A stretch of 64,000 nucleotides of DNA from Macrotrachela quadricornifera. Taxonomy: Eukaryota; Rotifera; Eurotatoria; Philodinida; Philodinidae. Of this stretch, positions 49,460 to 60,063 are shown piece by piece. A program made the translations under genes and the position numbers. A model generated the notes under the pieces. The model saw nothing but the letters and a program-made list of their open reading frames with translations. It had not been told where the DNA came from and did not search any database. Where the stretch lies: positions 258-64,257 of the forward strand of contig JAJEKB010019116.1 of the NCBI GenBank assembly GCA_022393335.1. Direction: 5' to 3'. Every line of letters begins with the position of its first letter. Position 1 is the stretch's first letter.

Positions 49460-51665
49460 AATCAGAACTAAGTATTAGATAAATGATAATCAATACTATG
49501 CATAAAAAAAAAATAACAAAGATCGAATGACCAATCAACGATGGTAAATCCTGTGCAGATAAAACATAATAAAGCGTTGATGATTAATTTTCGTCACTTG
49601 ATAAACTACATGATTTTCATATCATACAATTTCGCAATGACGATAAATGCTAACTCAATAATATATAACAAAGAAGACATGTTCAGTGCTATGTCTATAA
49701 AATATAACTAGAAGCTGAAGAACGACTTTCAACCAATTATAGTCAATAGTATTTAGATAACACATAATGAAGAATAGACGATTGATTGCGAAGAATACAT
49801 GAACACTATCCTGTATATACTCCACAATTAGATATTGATGAACGATGCTATACTGATTAAAAGAAAGCAATTGTTCATCAATTTACGGTCAATGATGATC
49901 AATGCAATTCTAATGATCTATAAAGAAATATTGCTGATTAATTTGAAGGAATCCATATGCCTTACAGTGTCTATAATATATTACTTTGAATTGACAATCA
50001 ATGCAATGAAAATAATAGGTATTAAAGAACTCATCATCCGTATCATGCATATTAAACATCAAAAAGACTTGGTGATTAGTTCTGAATCAATGATGATCGG
50101 CACCATACAGATAATATATATAAATGAATTAATGATTCATTTATAAAAAACAATGAACAATACGATCTATAAGACATACAATGGTGACTTCATTATCAAA
50201 GCTATCTATTGAAAGTACGATGAGTAATTCATCATCAATTTTTCAATAATAATATCAGCACTACATAGAACAAATAATAAAGCATTGATGATTCATTCTC
50301 AAAAATTGATACAAAACATCGTATATATATAACGTTTAATTTGAAATTCGTGAACAAGCCTATGTTAATAATATAAAAAAGATCGAAAAGCCTTTCTGTT
50401 CCTATAATATATCAAAAGGAATTCATTCTCATTAATATATATTTTCCAATGTACTATCGAGCCTAAACACAACTTGAAATCATTACTGGTTCTTACAACA
50501 CAGATAAAATATAATCAGAAATTGATAATCAATTCTCAACGATTGCTAATTAGGAGGATGTATATAATATATATATAAAATTGATGATCAACACTATGTA
50601 TATAACATATATTACAAAATTCGTGATCAACACCAAGTATATAATATATACTAAGAAACTGGTAATCAATTTTCAATCATTATTGATTAATACTATTTCT
50701 ATAATATTTAATAAGGAGTTGATAATAACAATTATCTATATACTATAGAATAAGGATTTAACTGTCAATACTAAATATATAACATGTATTTAGCATTGAC
50801 AATCAATACAATATATAGCATAGAATCAAGAAATAATTATCAATACTATGTATATAGTATATGATAAAAAATTCATAATCAATTATTAATCATTTCATTG
50901 ATGATTAATACTATGTATATAATATATATGAAGGAACGAATAATCAATTTTCAATCATTGGTGACTAATAATTTGTGTACAATGTATAGTTAGGAATTGA
51001 TAATGAAAATTATCTATATTATATGTAATACCGAATTGACAATCAATAGTATATATAAAATATAATAAGGAATTGATAATTAAAGTTGTATATATAATAT
51101 GTAATTAGGAATTGATAATCAATAGTATATATAGTATAGAATCAGGAAATAATTATTAATATTATATATACACAGTATGTAATAACGAATTGATAATCAA
51201 AATTATCTATATAATATATAATAAGGAATTAATCATCAAATTTCAGCCATTGACGATTATTCTTAAGTATATAATACATTATAAGGAACTTACTATTAAT
51301 TTTCAGTCATTAATGACTAATATTATATGCATGATATATAGTAAGAAACTGATAATGAAAATGATCTATATAATATATAATAAGGAGTTGGAAATCAATT
51401 TTCAACTATTGATGTTTAGTACTAAATATATATTTTATAGTAAGGCACTGATAATCAGTATTATGTATATAATTTATAATAAGAAATTGATAATCAATTT
51501 TCTATCAATTATGATTAGTACTATGTGTATAATATATAGTAAAAAGTTAATCATCAAAATTATAGATATAATATATTATAAGGAATTGATAATCAATTTC
51601 AGACCGTTGACCGTTGATTTTCCAAGCATTGACGATCAATTGTTCAAGCTTTAATTATTAACTGA
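49460..51665 (+). repeat. AT-rich satellite array (TTGATAATCAA type)
   Basis: Loosely tandem units of about 45-65 bp combine aaattgataatcaattttca, atcattgatgattaatacta and tgtatataatatataataag. The core ttgat-a-atcaa is palindromic around its middle base. Open frames on both strands are translations of the repeat. The array runs up to the promoter at 51682. The same satellite occurs inverted at 36.43-36.9 kb and direct at 54.72-56.6 kb. Confidence 0.88.
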
Positions 51666-51681
51666 ATGGATGTAGTGATAG

Positions 51682-51716
51682 TATATAAAGGCATGTAATG
51701 TCTAGTTTTAGTCATT
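51682..51716 (+). promoter_or_regulatory. Core promoter of the 51.8-kb gene
   Basis: TATATAAAGGCATG at 51682 is followed by agtcatt at 51710, about 30 bp on, fitting TATA plus initiator. The non-coding first exon ends at acatcaa|gtaagt (51750) and splices to ttttcag (51807). The element closely matches the minus-strand promoter near 36.4 kb. Confidence 0.75.
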
Positions 51717-51809
51717 TCTTCGATTTTATTTTCTACTAAAACAACATCAAGTAAGTTCAGTTAAAGTTTTGTTTCGATTTAATCGTGAAAACTTCAAATG
51801 TTTTCAGTA

Positions 51810-52187
51810 ATGACATTCTATAAAAATGAAATTTGTGGCCGTGATTGCTTATCATTTGATCCAAATTACTGTTTTCATATATGTGACTTATTCTCAACAC
51901 ATTATGTTGATTTGAAGCCGAATATTAATAAGGTTTTATTTTTATTTAATCAAGTGTCAAATGCTAAATTGTTGGAACAAATATATTCCAGTGATTTTAT
52001 CGATCCATTTTTATTAATTACACTTGCCGAGAATATACAATCAAAGGACATAGATATTGAAATTAAAAATACTTTAATGAGTAATCTTCGTTTTTTTACT
52101 CAATTTTTACCTCGTTCAACACAAGTTCTTTTTGAAGAGGCTATATCATTTAACATTAACGATTTAAATGACAATGTAGATAATTAG
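51810..52187 (+). CDS. Conserved protein of unknown function (intact paralogue)
   Basis: A 125-aa ORF. The start at 51810 (MTFYKNEICGRDC) is preferred over an in-frame ATG 12 nt upstream because the 5' UTR intron 51751-51807 removes that ATG. Conserved with the broken copy at 35909-36284: FYK..ICG..C, NINKVLFLFNQVS, DPFLLIT and FLPRSTQVLFEEAISFNIND. No known domain, signal peptide or membrane segment is evident. Both copies share promoter and upstream satellite, so the gene probably travels as a cassette. Function unknown. Confidence 0.8.
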   Translation: MTFYKNEICGRDCLSFDPNYCFHICDLFSTHYVDLKPNINKVLFLFNQVSNAKLLEQIYSSDFIDPFLLITLAENIQSKDIDIEIKNTLMSNLRFFTQFLPRSTQVLFEEAISFNINDLNDNVDN

Positions 52188-52590
52188 TTGCTTTTCATTA
52201 AGATAAATTTTGTTTAATACTATTGTGAAACTTTGTTTTTGTTAACAATAATATTCTGTTGTGTGTTTTCTGTTGCGAATTGAATAGTTAGTCAATTCAC
52301 ATCATATATTGAAATAAACAAACGTACACGTTTAGTACTATAGAAAAGATATGATTTAAAGAGTAAATATAAAAAGACATACCTCGATTTTCAGAGACAT
52401 TAGAAATGAAAGATAAAGCATGTGTGAAGAGTTTTAAATATTAGTCAGATAATATCGGAAATCGTATTCGCTAAGTAGTATAGAACTGTCTCGTGTCAAA
52501 TTAAATATAATAAAAAATCATGCATAGCAAAGTATACATGATCAAATCCTATAAATATAAAATAATAGAAAAACATGAAAATCAGTACTT
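52188..52590. other. 3' flank, no gene seen
   Basis: T-rich 3' untranslated-like sequence with aataaa near 52.31 kb, then AT-rich spacer up to a foldback element. Confidence 0.5.
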
Positions 52591-53207
52591 ACGAAGGAAC
52601 CGATGCAATCGTCAAATCGCTTTTGATTTCAAACTTAGTGCATAAGGTAGACACCAATGTAGTATGAAAAACCCAAATAGCATAAATGCCCATAGGCTTT
52701 TCTTCAGAAATTATAATCACTTTACTACAATTTTAGTCTATGTCCCTAAATACACCTATAAATCGAATGTCGGTATTTCGAGCTCAAACTTTGCCCAAAG
52801 ATACGTCCACATAACGGTAGAAGGGGGCGAAAATTTTATCTCAAAGGAATTTTTTCTCGAGATCTTAAAATCTCAAGAAACAAAAAATTCTGACGGCTCT
52901 TTAGATATGAGTGATTCTTTTGAGACTTGAATATCTCAAAAAGAAAATATGCCTTTGAGCTAAAATTTTCGCCGCTTTCTACTGTCATGTAGACGTATCT
53001 TTGGACAAAGTTTGAGCTCGAAATACCAATATTCGATTTACAGGTGTTTACAGGAACATAGGCTAAAATTTTAGTAAAATGACTATAATTTCTGAAGAAA
53101 AGCCTATGAGCACTCATTCTACTGGATTTTTCATACCACATTCCGGTCTGCCTTATGCATTAAGTTCGAAGTCAAAATTGATTCGACAGTTGCATCGGTT
53201 CCCTCGT
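52591..53207. mobile_element. Foldback element, family A copy 2
   Basis: A 617-bp near-palindrome with arms of about 270 bp. The left end acgaaggaaccgatgcaatc and the right end read backwards, acgagggaaccgatgcaact, match the terminus of the element at 5730-6353 (acgagggaa .. caactgtcaaatcgctt). Open frames on both strands are palindrome artefacts. Confidence 0.88.
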
Positions 53208-53715
53208 TAGCATAGAAAATATTAGAAGAAACTAACCTTCAATTTCCAATCAATCATGATCGATGCTATTGATACAAAGTAAGAAACGATCACGTAGAAT
53301 TGTTATTCAGTATTTTGTATATAAAATTATGAAACACTTCTTCTATTCTTCTATATTTATAGATGTATAGTTATGGATATATGAAAACATGAAAGGTAAA
53401 AGTAACCTTTTGCAAGAGTAATCTCATTTCATTAAGTTCATTTTTATTTGATTTACTTAAAAACAAGTCCATATCTTTTCTTAATTCTAGTTGCATACAT
53501 GAATTGTTAACAGGATCGCTGATACACCCATCGTTGCATATTCATTCAATGAATATTATTTCAGAAACATTAAATATAAATAGAAATTAACAAATAGGTT
53601 CATAATTTTTATTTTTTTCATTAATAGACAAATGATAACAGGTAAAAATGAACGAACAAACGAGAAAAAACGGAAGTGGCAAACCACGAGAGAAACGAGA
53701 GAACAAAAACCTAGT
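53208..53715. other. Spacer, no gene seen
   Basis: AT-rich. Near 53.63-53.7 kb a purine-rich segment (gaacgaacaaacgagaaaaa) resembles the gaacgag parts of the ACCGTTA arrays. Confidence 0.4.
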
Positions 53716-54196
53716 TTATTTTATGTTTTCTATTAAAAAACACGAATAGTCATATCCATTTGAATTATTTTCAGATGAATGTGGAGCTGGTGCAGTTTGA
53801 TTTATAGCTAATTGAGCTTGTTGAGTTGGTGGAATTGGATTAAGTGTTGATTGAGATTGTGAAGATGGTGGAGGTAGAACACCACCAAACGATAAGCTGA
53901 TGTCAACTGTGATAGAGCTAAAAAATTATCATCAAAAGAAATAATAGTTAAGGAACATAAAACTAAGTTACCTGGCTGATTTAATGTTTAAATTTATCAG
54001 CCCAGCCCCTATGGGCACAACAATCATGATTTGATGATTTTTTTGTTATTGTTGTTTTAATAATCGTCGTCGCCATTGCTCTTCGAGACGATGACCATGA
54101 TTTTTTTTTTTATTCCTACTACCTATTTTAAAATGCTTTAAAAACTAATGAATTATATAAAATAAACTACTTACATGTGATAAATAGTGGGTCCAT
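53716..54196 (-). pseudogene. Three-exon Pro/Gln-rich gene with one in-frame stop
   Basis: Minus-strand exons 54196-54175, 54122-53972 and 53917-53716 (introns 52 and 54 nt, GT..AG) total 375 nt in one frame. A single TAA (54048-54046) interrupts after about 32 residues, in a Gln-rich stretch KQQ*QKNHQ where a CAA codon would fit. The N-terminal part is basic (NKKKNHGHRLEEQWRRR), the rest contains MIVVPIGAGLINLNIKS, SITVDISLSFGGVLPPP and a Pro/Gln/Ser-rich tail. Alternatives are a shorter 85-aa protein starting at 54027, or stop readthrough. No family recognised. It is one of only two minus-strand genes in the right part. Confidence 0.6.
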
Positions 54197-54247
54197 ATCA
54201 AAACGACGACGTGCAAGTATTTTTTAAAAAAACGAAATGTGAGAATA

Positions 54248-54548
54248 TCGGTTAGAAACATCGGTATCTATGGCTAGATATTAGTAGAACTATAGAGTAT
54301 AACGGTTATTCTATAACAATGAACTAAATCAAAAATTTACCATACGAAAAACCGTTATCTATAGCTGGATATTAACAGAATTATAGAGGTTAACCGTTAT
54401 TATATAACAATGAACTAAATTAAAAATTTTCTAGACCAAAAACCGTTATTTATAGCTCGTTATTAATAGAATTATACAGTCTAACCGTTATTATATAGCA
54501 ATGAACTAAATTATAAATTTCCTAGACAAAACCTGTTATTTATAGAAA
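54248..54548. repeat. 90-bp tandem array carrying ACCGTTA pairs
   Basis: Units contain aaaaaccgttatctatagct, attaacagaattatagag, taaccgttattatataacaa and tgaactaaattaaaaattt. Matching sites at 54350 and 54440, and at 54392 and 54483, give a period of about 90 bp with two ccgtta sites each. It lies just upstream of the minus-strand gene at 54196. The same heptamer occurs in the 40-bp array at 47.8 kb and, more loosely, near 63.81 kb. Confidence 0.85.
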
Positions 54549-54719
54549 GAAAAAAAATTCGAAAATGAAATTCGTCAATGAGAGAACGAAAAAAAAAATA
54601 AATCGCGGTTTAAAAAAACACCAATCGCAAGCAAGTACTGATAGATGGCGTTATTATACATACTACTTTAATTCTGCTATTCAACATCGACTATCGATCG
54701 CTTCAATTGAAAATGAATT

Positions 54720-56600
54720 CACACATGTACGAAGAAAATGATAATCAATTTTCAATCATTCGTGTTCTTCACAATCTAGATAATATAAGAAAAGAAATTA
54801 ATAATCAATTTTCAGTTATTCATAATATATATATATATGTATATATAATGCTTATTTAGAATTAATACCCAACTGTCAATCATTGATAATTAATACTATG
54901 TAAGCAGTATATATGAAGAAACTGATGATTAATACTATACGTATGTAAAACACAGTAAGAAACTAATAATCAATTTTCAATCATTTCTAAATAATAATAT
55001 ATATATAATACATAGTCAAAAATTGATGATCTATATTATTTATATAATATATAATAACGAAATTATATCCAATCTTCAATCTTTGATAATCAATAATATG
55101 TATATAATATATGTCGATGAACTGACAATCAATTTTCAATCATTGACGATAATAAACATGTGTAGAATATATATGAAAAAGTTGACGATAATAAATATAT
55201 ATATAATATATAACAAAGAAATGATAATCAATTTTCAATCATAGGCGATTAATACTATGTATATGATATATATGAAGAAACTGATGATCAATACTATGTA
55301 TATAATAAACAGTGAGATATTGATATTCAATTCTCAATAATCAATGATAATACATATGTATATAATATATCATAAGAAAATGATAATCAGTTTTCAATCA
55401 TGAACAGTTAATGTTATGTATATAATATATATGAAGAAATTGATAATCAATATTATGTATATGATATCTAAAAAAGAAATGATAATTTATTTTCAATTAG
55501 TGAAAATTAATACTCTGAATATAATATATATATATATATATATATAAGGAAATTGATGGCCAATACTATGTTTATAATACATAATGAGAAATTGGCAGTC
55601 AATTGTCAATCATGGATGATAATAAATATGTATCTAATATATAATAAGAAATTGAAAATTTATTTTGTAAACATTGATGATTAATAGTATGTATATAATG
55701 TTTAATAAGGAATTGATAATCAATACTATGTAGATAACGTTTAAGAAAGTATTAATGATCAAAACTATGTTGTTAACATGTAATAACGAATCGATAATCA
55801 AAATAATACGTATATAATATATACTAAGATATAGAGAATTACTTTTCAATCATTGATGATCACTAGAACATTGATAATAATTAATAATCATATGATGAGC
55901 TACATTATGTATATAATATTAAATGAGAATAGATGTTGAATAGAATGGATTGAATATATAATATGGAGTTGATGATTACTATTACGTATATGGAATGTAA
56001 TAAAGAACTGTTGATCAGTTTTTAATGAATGACAATCAACACTTTATAGAAAATATTTGATAAAGAATTGATGATTAATAGTATGTATACATATTATAAT
56101 CGGGAATTGGTTATCAGTGATATCCATACAATATGTAATCAGGGATTGATGATCAATAGCATAGATATAAAATATAATATGAAACCAATTATCATTTTTC
56201 AATTGTTGCTGATGAAAACCATCTAAATATTGTATAATTAGGAATTGATGATGAATGCTTTGTATATAATATATACTAAGAAACTAAAAAATATTTTTCA
56301 ATTATTTTGGACTATTACGACGTCGATAATGCTTCATAAGCAATCGATGAATAATGCTATGTATATAATATTGAAGAAGGAATGACGAACTACTACTATG
56401 TGTATAATCTATAATAAAGAATTGATGATCAACATCATGTGTATAAAATGGAAAGAGGATCTCATGGTCAATTTCTAAGAATTGATGCAAAATACTACGT
56501 ATGTAAAAATATATTAAGTTATCGATGATCAATATTAACTTTCTAATATTTAATACAAAAATTGATGATCGATACGGTGCATTTTTTATATATTATAATG
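54720..56600 (+). repeat. AT-rich satellite array, second direct block
   Basis: Same units as at 49.46-51.66 kb (gataatcaattttcaatcat, gattaatactatgtatata, aatatatatgaagaaactga). Divergence rises to the right. No promoter or gene comparable to that at 51.7 kb follows directly, so this block may be an orphan or may have lost its gene. Confidence 0.85.
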
Positions 56601-57130
56601 GAATAATGGTTAGTTTTTAAATCGATGATACTTAGTACTTTGTACTTATAATATATAATGACGAATCCATGTTTAAATTTCGAGAATATTAGATTCATAT
56701 ATATTATGAGATGAAACCTTTATTTTATTTGATATATGAAACAACATCTATGATAAGCTAATTAATAATAAGAAATTGAAATAATGAATTTCGAATGCTG
56801 TATAATAGCAAATGATCGTTAATGATTACAATCATAGACAAATGTTGATGATTTTGTCCTACATTGTAGATTATTAGATCAAGAACATTTATATAGATGT
56901 TAGTTTTTCGTTTTATTGATATACTTGTTATAAAGTGTTATATTATTATAAAACCTATATCATTATCGAGGTGATATACACATTTTTTAGTCTTATCAGT
57001 TAGTCGTAATATCTCTTGTTCAACTTCTAGTATCCTAGTCATAGGGTCTTCAAAATTATTATTGCCTGTTACAGATCTCGTAATTTAGACACACCTTTGT
57101 TTATTCTCTCATGACATCTTTTGTAGTAGT
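56601..57130. other. AT-rich spacer, no gene seen
   Basis: Degenerate remains of the satellite grade into unrecognised sequence. Confidence 0.45.
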
Positions 57131-57139
57131 GCTACAATA

Positions 57140-57435
57140 TTTTTGTACACATAGCATTGTCTGTTGTAGTTAAATAATAATCTGTTGTCATTATGTCATC
57201 ATCTGTCATGTTTGTGTCGTAGTATGTCTTATATACACAGTGATCTGTTGTTATTTTGTTATACTCTGTTGCATGTATAAAGTCATCTTTTATCATATTC
57301 CAGTGATCTGTTGTTAGTTTGGTGTACTCTGTTGCATGTATAAAGTCATCTGTTATCATATTCCANNNNNNNNNNTTGGTGTACTCTGTTGCATGTATAA
57401 AGTCATCTGTTATCATATTCCAGTGATCTGTCATA
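57140..57435. repeat. 63-bp tandem array upstream of the 57.45-kb promoter (gap inside)
   Basis: The unit tgatctgttgttagtttggt .. tgcatgtataaagtcatctg .. tatcatattcca repeats at 57241 and 57304 and again across a run of ten N (57366-57375). Looser tctgttgtagtt and tctgtcatg phrases precede it. It belongs to the same class as the arrays at 31.5 and 37.6 kb. The true copy number is unknown because of the gap. Confidence 0.85.
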
Positions 57436-57443
57436 CACAGTAT

Positions 57444-57482
57444 CTATATATAAAGCATGTTCAACGTTTGTTCTAGTCATTA
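57444..57482 (+). promoter_or_regulatory. Core promoter of the 58-61-kb cluster
   Basis: TATATATAAAGCATGTT at 57444 is followed by ttctagtcatt at 57471, 30 bp after the TATAAAG. The same order is seen at 51682. A non-coding exon would end at tttaacag|gtacga near 57540 and splice to cttgttag at 57990. Confidence 0.7.
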
Positions 57483-58012
57483 TACCGTCGAATACACCAG
57501 TAACAATCATAATTTATCTTATATCAATAATCTTTAACAGGTACGATGTATGACTTTGCCACAATTATTCTATTAGATTTTTATCTTTCAAATTTCATTA
57601 TTTTTTTTTCTTTTACTATACTATGAATCAAAATATATAATAAGATAATTTCATGTTGATAGTTTTTGAAAATATCTTATGTAATAGAATTGAAGCATTC
57701 AATGTTTCTGGTAGACGATATACACATCAAATTTCTTACAAATTACTTAAATAATAGTGAATAATCTTTAATTTTCAAATTTTAGTTTTATTTTCTCAAG
57801 TGTTTTCTGATTTGTTCTATCTTGCTTATCGTTTTTTTCGAGATTTCGAAATCTCACATTTTCTCAATAAAAGTATTCCTGCTTTTGTCTTACATTATTA
57901 TTTTTGGAAATAAGAATTTGAAGACAAATTAAACAAATAATATATCTTATCCGAAAATATCGACATTTTTCTGATTTCTGTACTTGTTAGATATTTACAA
58001 AGATTGCAATTA

Positions 58013-58563
58013 ATGGCAAATTATCCAATGAATTCCAATGGTATCGTTTTAAATAATGATCCACTTGTTCAAAATAGTATTAGTAAGTAGAAAACAAAAA
58101 AATATTTTTCAATATGTTATTTCTTTCACTAGACTTTCAAAATGATATTAATTCTACACCAGCACAAATCAACGTGAATATAAAAAATTGTATTAATTTT
58201 AATATTTCTGATCAAGATTCTAGAAGAAATGATCGTACTTTAAAAAGAATTGAAACAGATATGGACATAACAGACAGTAGTGATGAACAAGATGATGACG
58301 ATGATGATGATGAAGAAGAGAAAGAAGAAGATGATAATGATGATGATAATAACGAAGAAGAAGAAGAAGAAGAAGAAGAAGAAGATTATGATGATGATGA
58401 TGATGAAAGTGATGATAGTGATGATGATGATGAAGAAGAAGAAGAAGACAATAGTGATAATGATCAAACAGAAAGTCACGAAGACAATAATGATAAAAAA
58501 CCGAATATTAATCTTTTAACACCATTGGTCAACGATGGCACTCAAAATGTCAATCATATTTAG
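58013..58563 (+). CDS. Acidic-tailed protein, paralogue of the 39.0-kb gene
   Basis: Exons 58013-58082 and 58133-58563 (50-nt intron) give 166 aa. The start follows an acceptor at 57990. Residues up to about 75 contain AQINVNIKNCINFNISDQDS, matching the 39.0-kb protein. Residues from about 77 on form a long Asp/Glu run encoded by (gat/gaa)n triplets, ending with NLLTPLVND. The triplet tract may vary in length between copies. Antisense frames of Ile/Phe and plus-frame runs of Met/Lys over this tract are shadows. First gene after the 57.45-kb promoter. Function unknown. Confidence 0.8.
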
Positions 58564-58901
58564 CCACTTTAATGGTCGTGTTCTTTCAGTTTATATGAAC
58601 AATAATTATATTCTTGTAACATGATAGAATTTTTTTTCGCTATATTTTTGTATTTGATTTTGAAAGAAAAGAAAAAGCTTTATGAAATATTTACTTTATA
58701 CTTTATTCCATTAGTTTCCCTTTATTCTAGATTTTGTCTATTGTGTAATTCTTTTATTTACACTGAAACATTTCTATAATCTTCAAACAATACATTCAAA
58801 AATTATCATTGATAAATCGTGTAAGTTTGCTTTTTCTTCTTTTCTTTCTAAAATTGAAGTTTCCTGTTCTAGAGAACATATTTGTTTCAATAATAGTATT
58901 C
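58564..58901. other. Intergenic with untranslated exon of the next gene
   Basis: Contains a plausible acceptor near 58730 (attctag), a short exon, and a donor (cgt|gtaagt near 58819) paired with the acceptor ttctag at 58872. No coding region. Confidence 0.5.
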
Positions 58902-59426
58902 ATGAATTACGATAATAATTCGTCAAACGAAACTTTTGATATTAGTACTGAAGGTGATCACGATCATTATTCTAATGATACAACAACAATTTTCGATTCT
59001 ACAAGCTTTATTATGAAAACGCCATCAACACCATCAACAGTAGAATACGATATGTACATTGATGAAGATATATCTCTTCCCATTGACAAAATGCATATTT
59101 CTACCGATGAATATGATCGTATTAAGCGCAATCAAAAACAACAAGAACAACATCAACAATCTACAAATAGTTTATCGAATGATACGTGGCTACTTGCTTC
59201 GTCAAAATCATTATTACGTATTGATGATCGTACGTGCTTTCATGCAGAACATGAAATTGAAAATAAATTATTTGAAAATATAGAAAATTTAGTTCGAGAA
59301 TTTCTTTGTCGACCCAATCGTGAATATCCATATTATCGTGTTATTCGATGGACAATTGGTGAACAACCGAAATTGGAACATGTTGTTACTGTTGTTATTA
59401 ATCGACCAACAAAAATTCTAGAATGA
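58902..59426 (+). CDS. Small protein with conserved C-terminal module (member 5)
   Basis: A 174-aa ORF. The start at 58902 (MNYDNNSSNETF) is chosen because the acceptor at 58872 removes the upstream in-frame hydrophobic stretch. The N-terminal part is Ser/Thr/Asp-rich with several STD or STPST phrases. The module at about residues 118-174 reads LFENIENLVREF, RPNREYP, VIRWTIGEQ, VVTVVINRPT. It is closest to member 4 at 42129. It follows the acidic-tailed gene, as member 2 follows the acidic gene at 39.0 kb. Function unknown. Confidence 0.82.
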   Translation: MNYDNNSSNETFDISTEGDHDHYSNDTTTIFDSTSFIMKTPSTPSTVEYDMYIDEDISLPIDKMHISTDEYDRIKRNQKQQEQHQQSTNSLSNDTWLLASSKSLLRIDDRTCFHAEHEIENKLFENIENLVREFLCRPNREYPYYRVIRWTIGEQPKLEHVVTVVINRPTKILE

Positions 59427-60063
59427 AAAACTTTCCGTAGTTGATTCTTTTCAGAATTTTGTTTTTGTTTTCGTGATATTTGAAACTTTCTTCTTTTGTT
59501 TTAGATATCTTTACTTTAATCATAGGTTTATTCAATAATGAATATGAATAAATATCTTCAAGAGACTACAAAACTAATTATTCAATGAACAATACTATTA
59601 AAAAATGAAGAAAAATCTACAAATATTAGTAACAATAAAGTATTAAGTGCGCATGAAATCTGTTAAAAAAGAATATAAACGAAATCATTAATAGATGTCA
59701 TATGAGGAGTTTCTCGAAAGAATAATATTATCTAATAATGATTCTACTACAAGAGAGAAATTTGTATTATAACCAACTGAATTTATTTCCATTCGGCAAT
59801 TGTCACTTGTTATGTAAAACCTGTTCCGTATTGCATTATGTAAAATAATGGAAATATGTAGAAAACGAAAATTCGTTATATTAATTTTTCTTTCCTTCTT
59901 TTTTCACTGATTTTTTGTGTCTTGTTATCTATAACTATTTATTATAGTTATTCTCACAGTACGATACGTATTCATATGTAAATTGTTTATTTTCATTGTA
60001 GAATTATAATTAAAATACAAGAATCATTTATCTACTTATATATAATTTATCAATCAACTACAT
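59427..60063. other. Intergenic, possible mini-ORF
   Basis: After an acceptor-like ttgttttag near 59504, a 16-codon ORF (59538) is the only start-proximal frame and is not supported further. An acceptor (cattgtag, 60001) lies 62 nt before the next gene. Confidence 0.45.

Noticed and set aside
49655..51654. ORFs of about 70-150 aa on both strands rich in Ile/Tyr/Met
   Set aside because: They are translations of the AT-rich satellite; no splice or start context and repeated internal sequence.
57132..57434. Minus-strand repetitive ORF (repeats of WNMITDDFIHATEYT)
   Set aside because: It reads through the 63-bp array and the N gap; no start context or partner exon.
58240..58519. Ile/Phe-rich antisense ORF and Met/Lys-rich plus-strand ORF
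   Set aside because: Shadows of the Asp/Glu triplet tract in the acidic protein gene.
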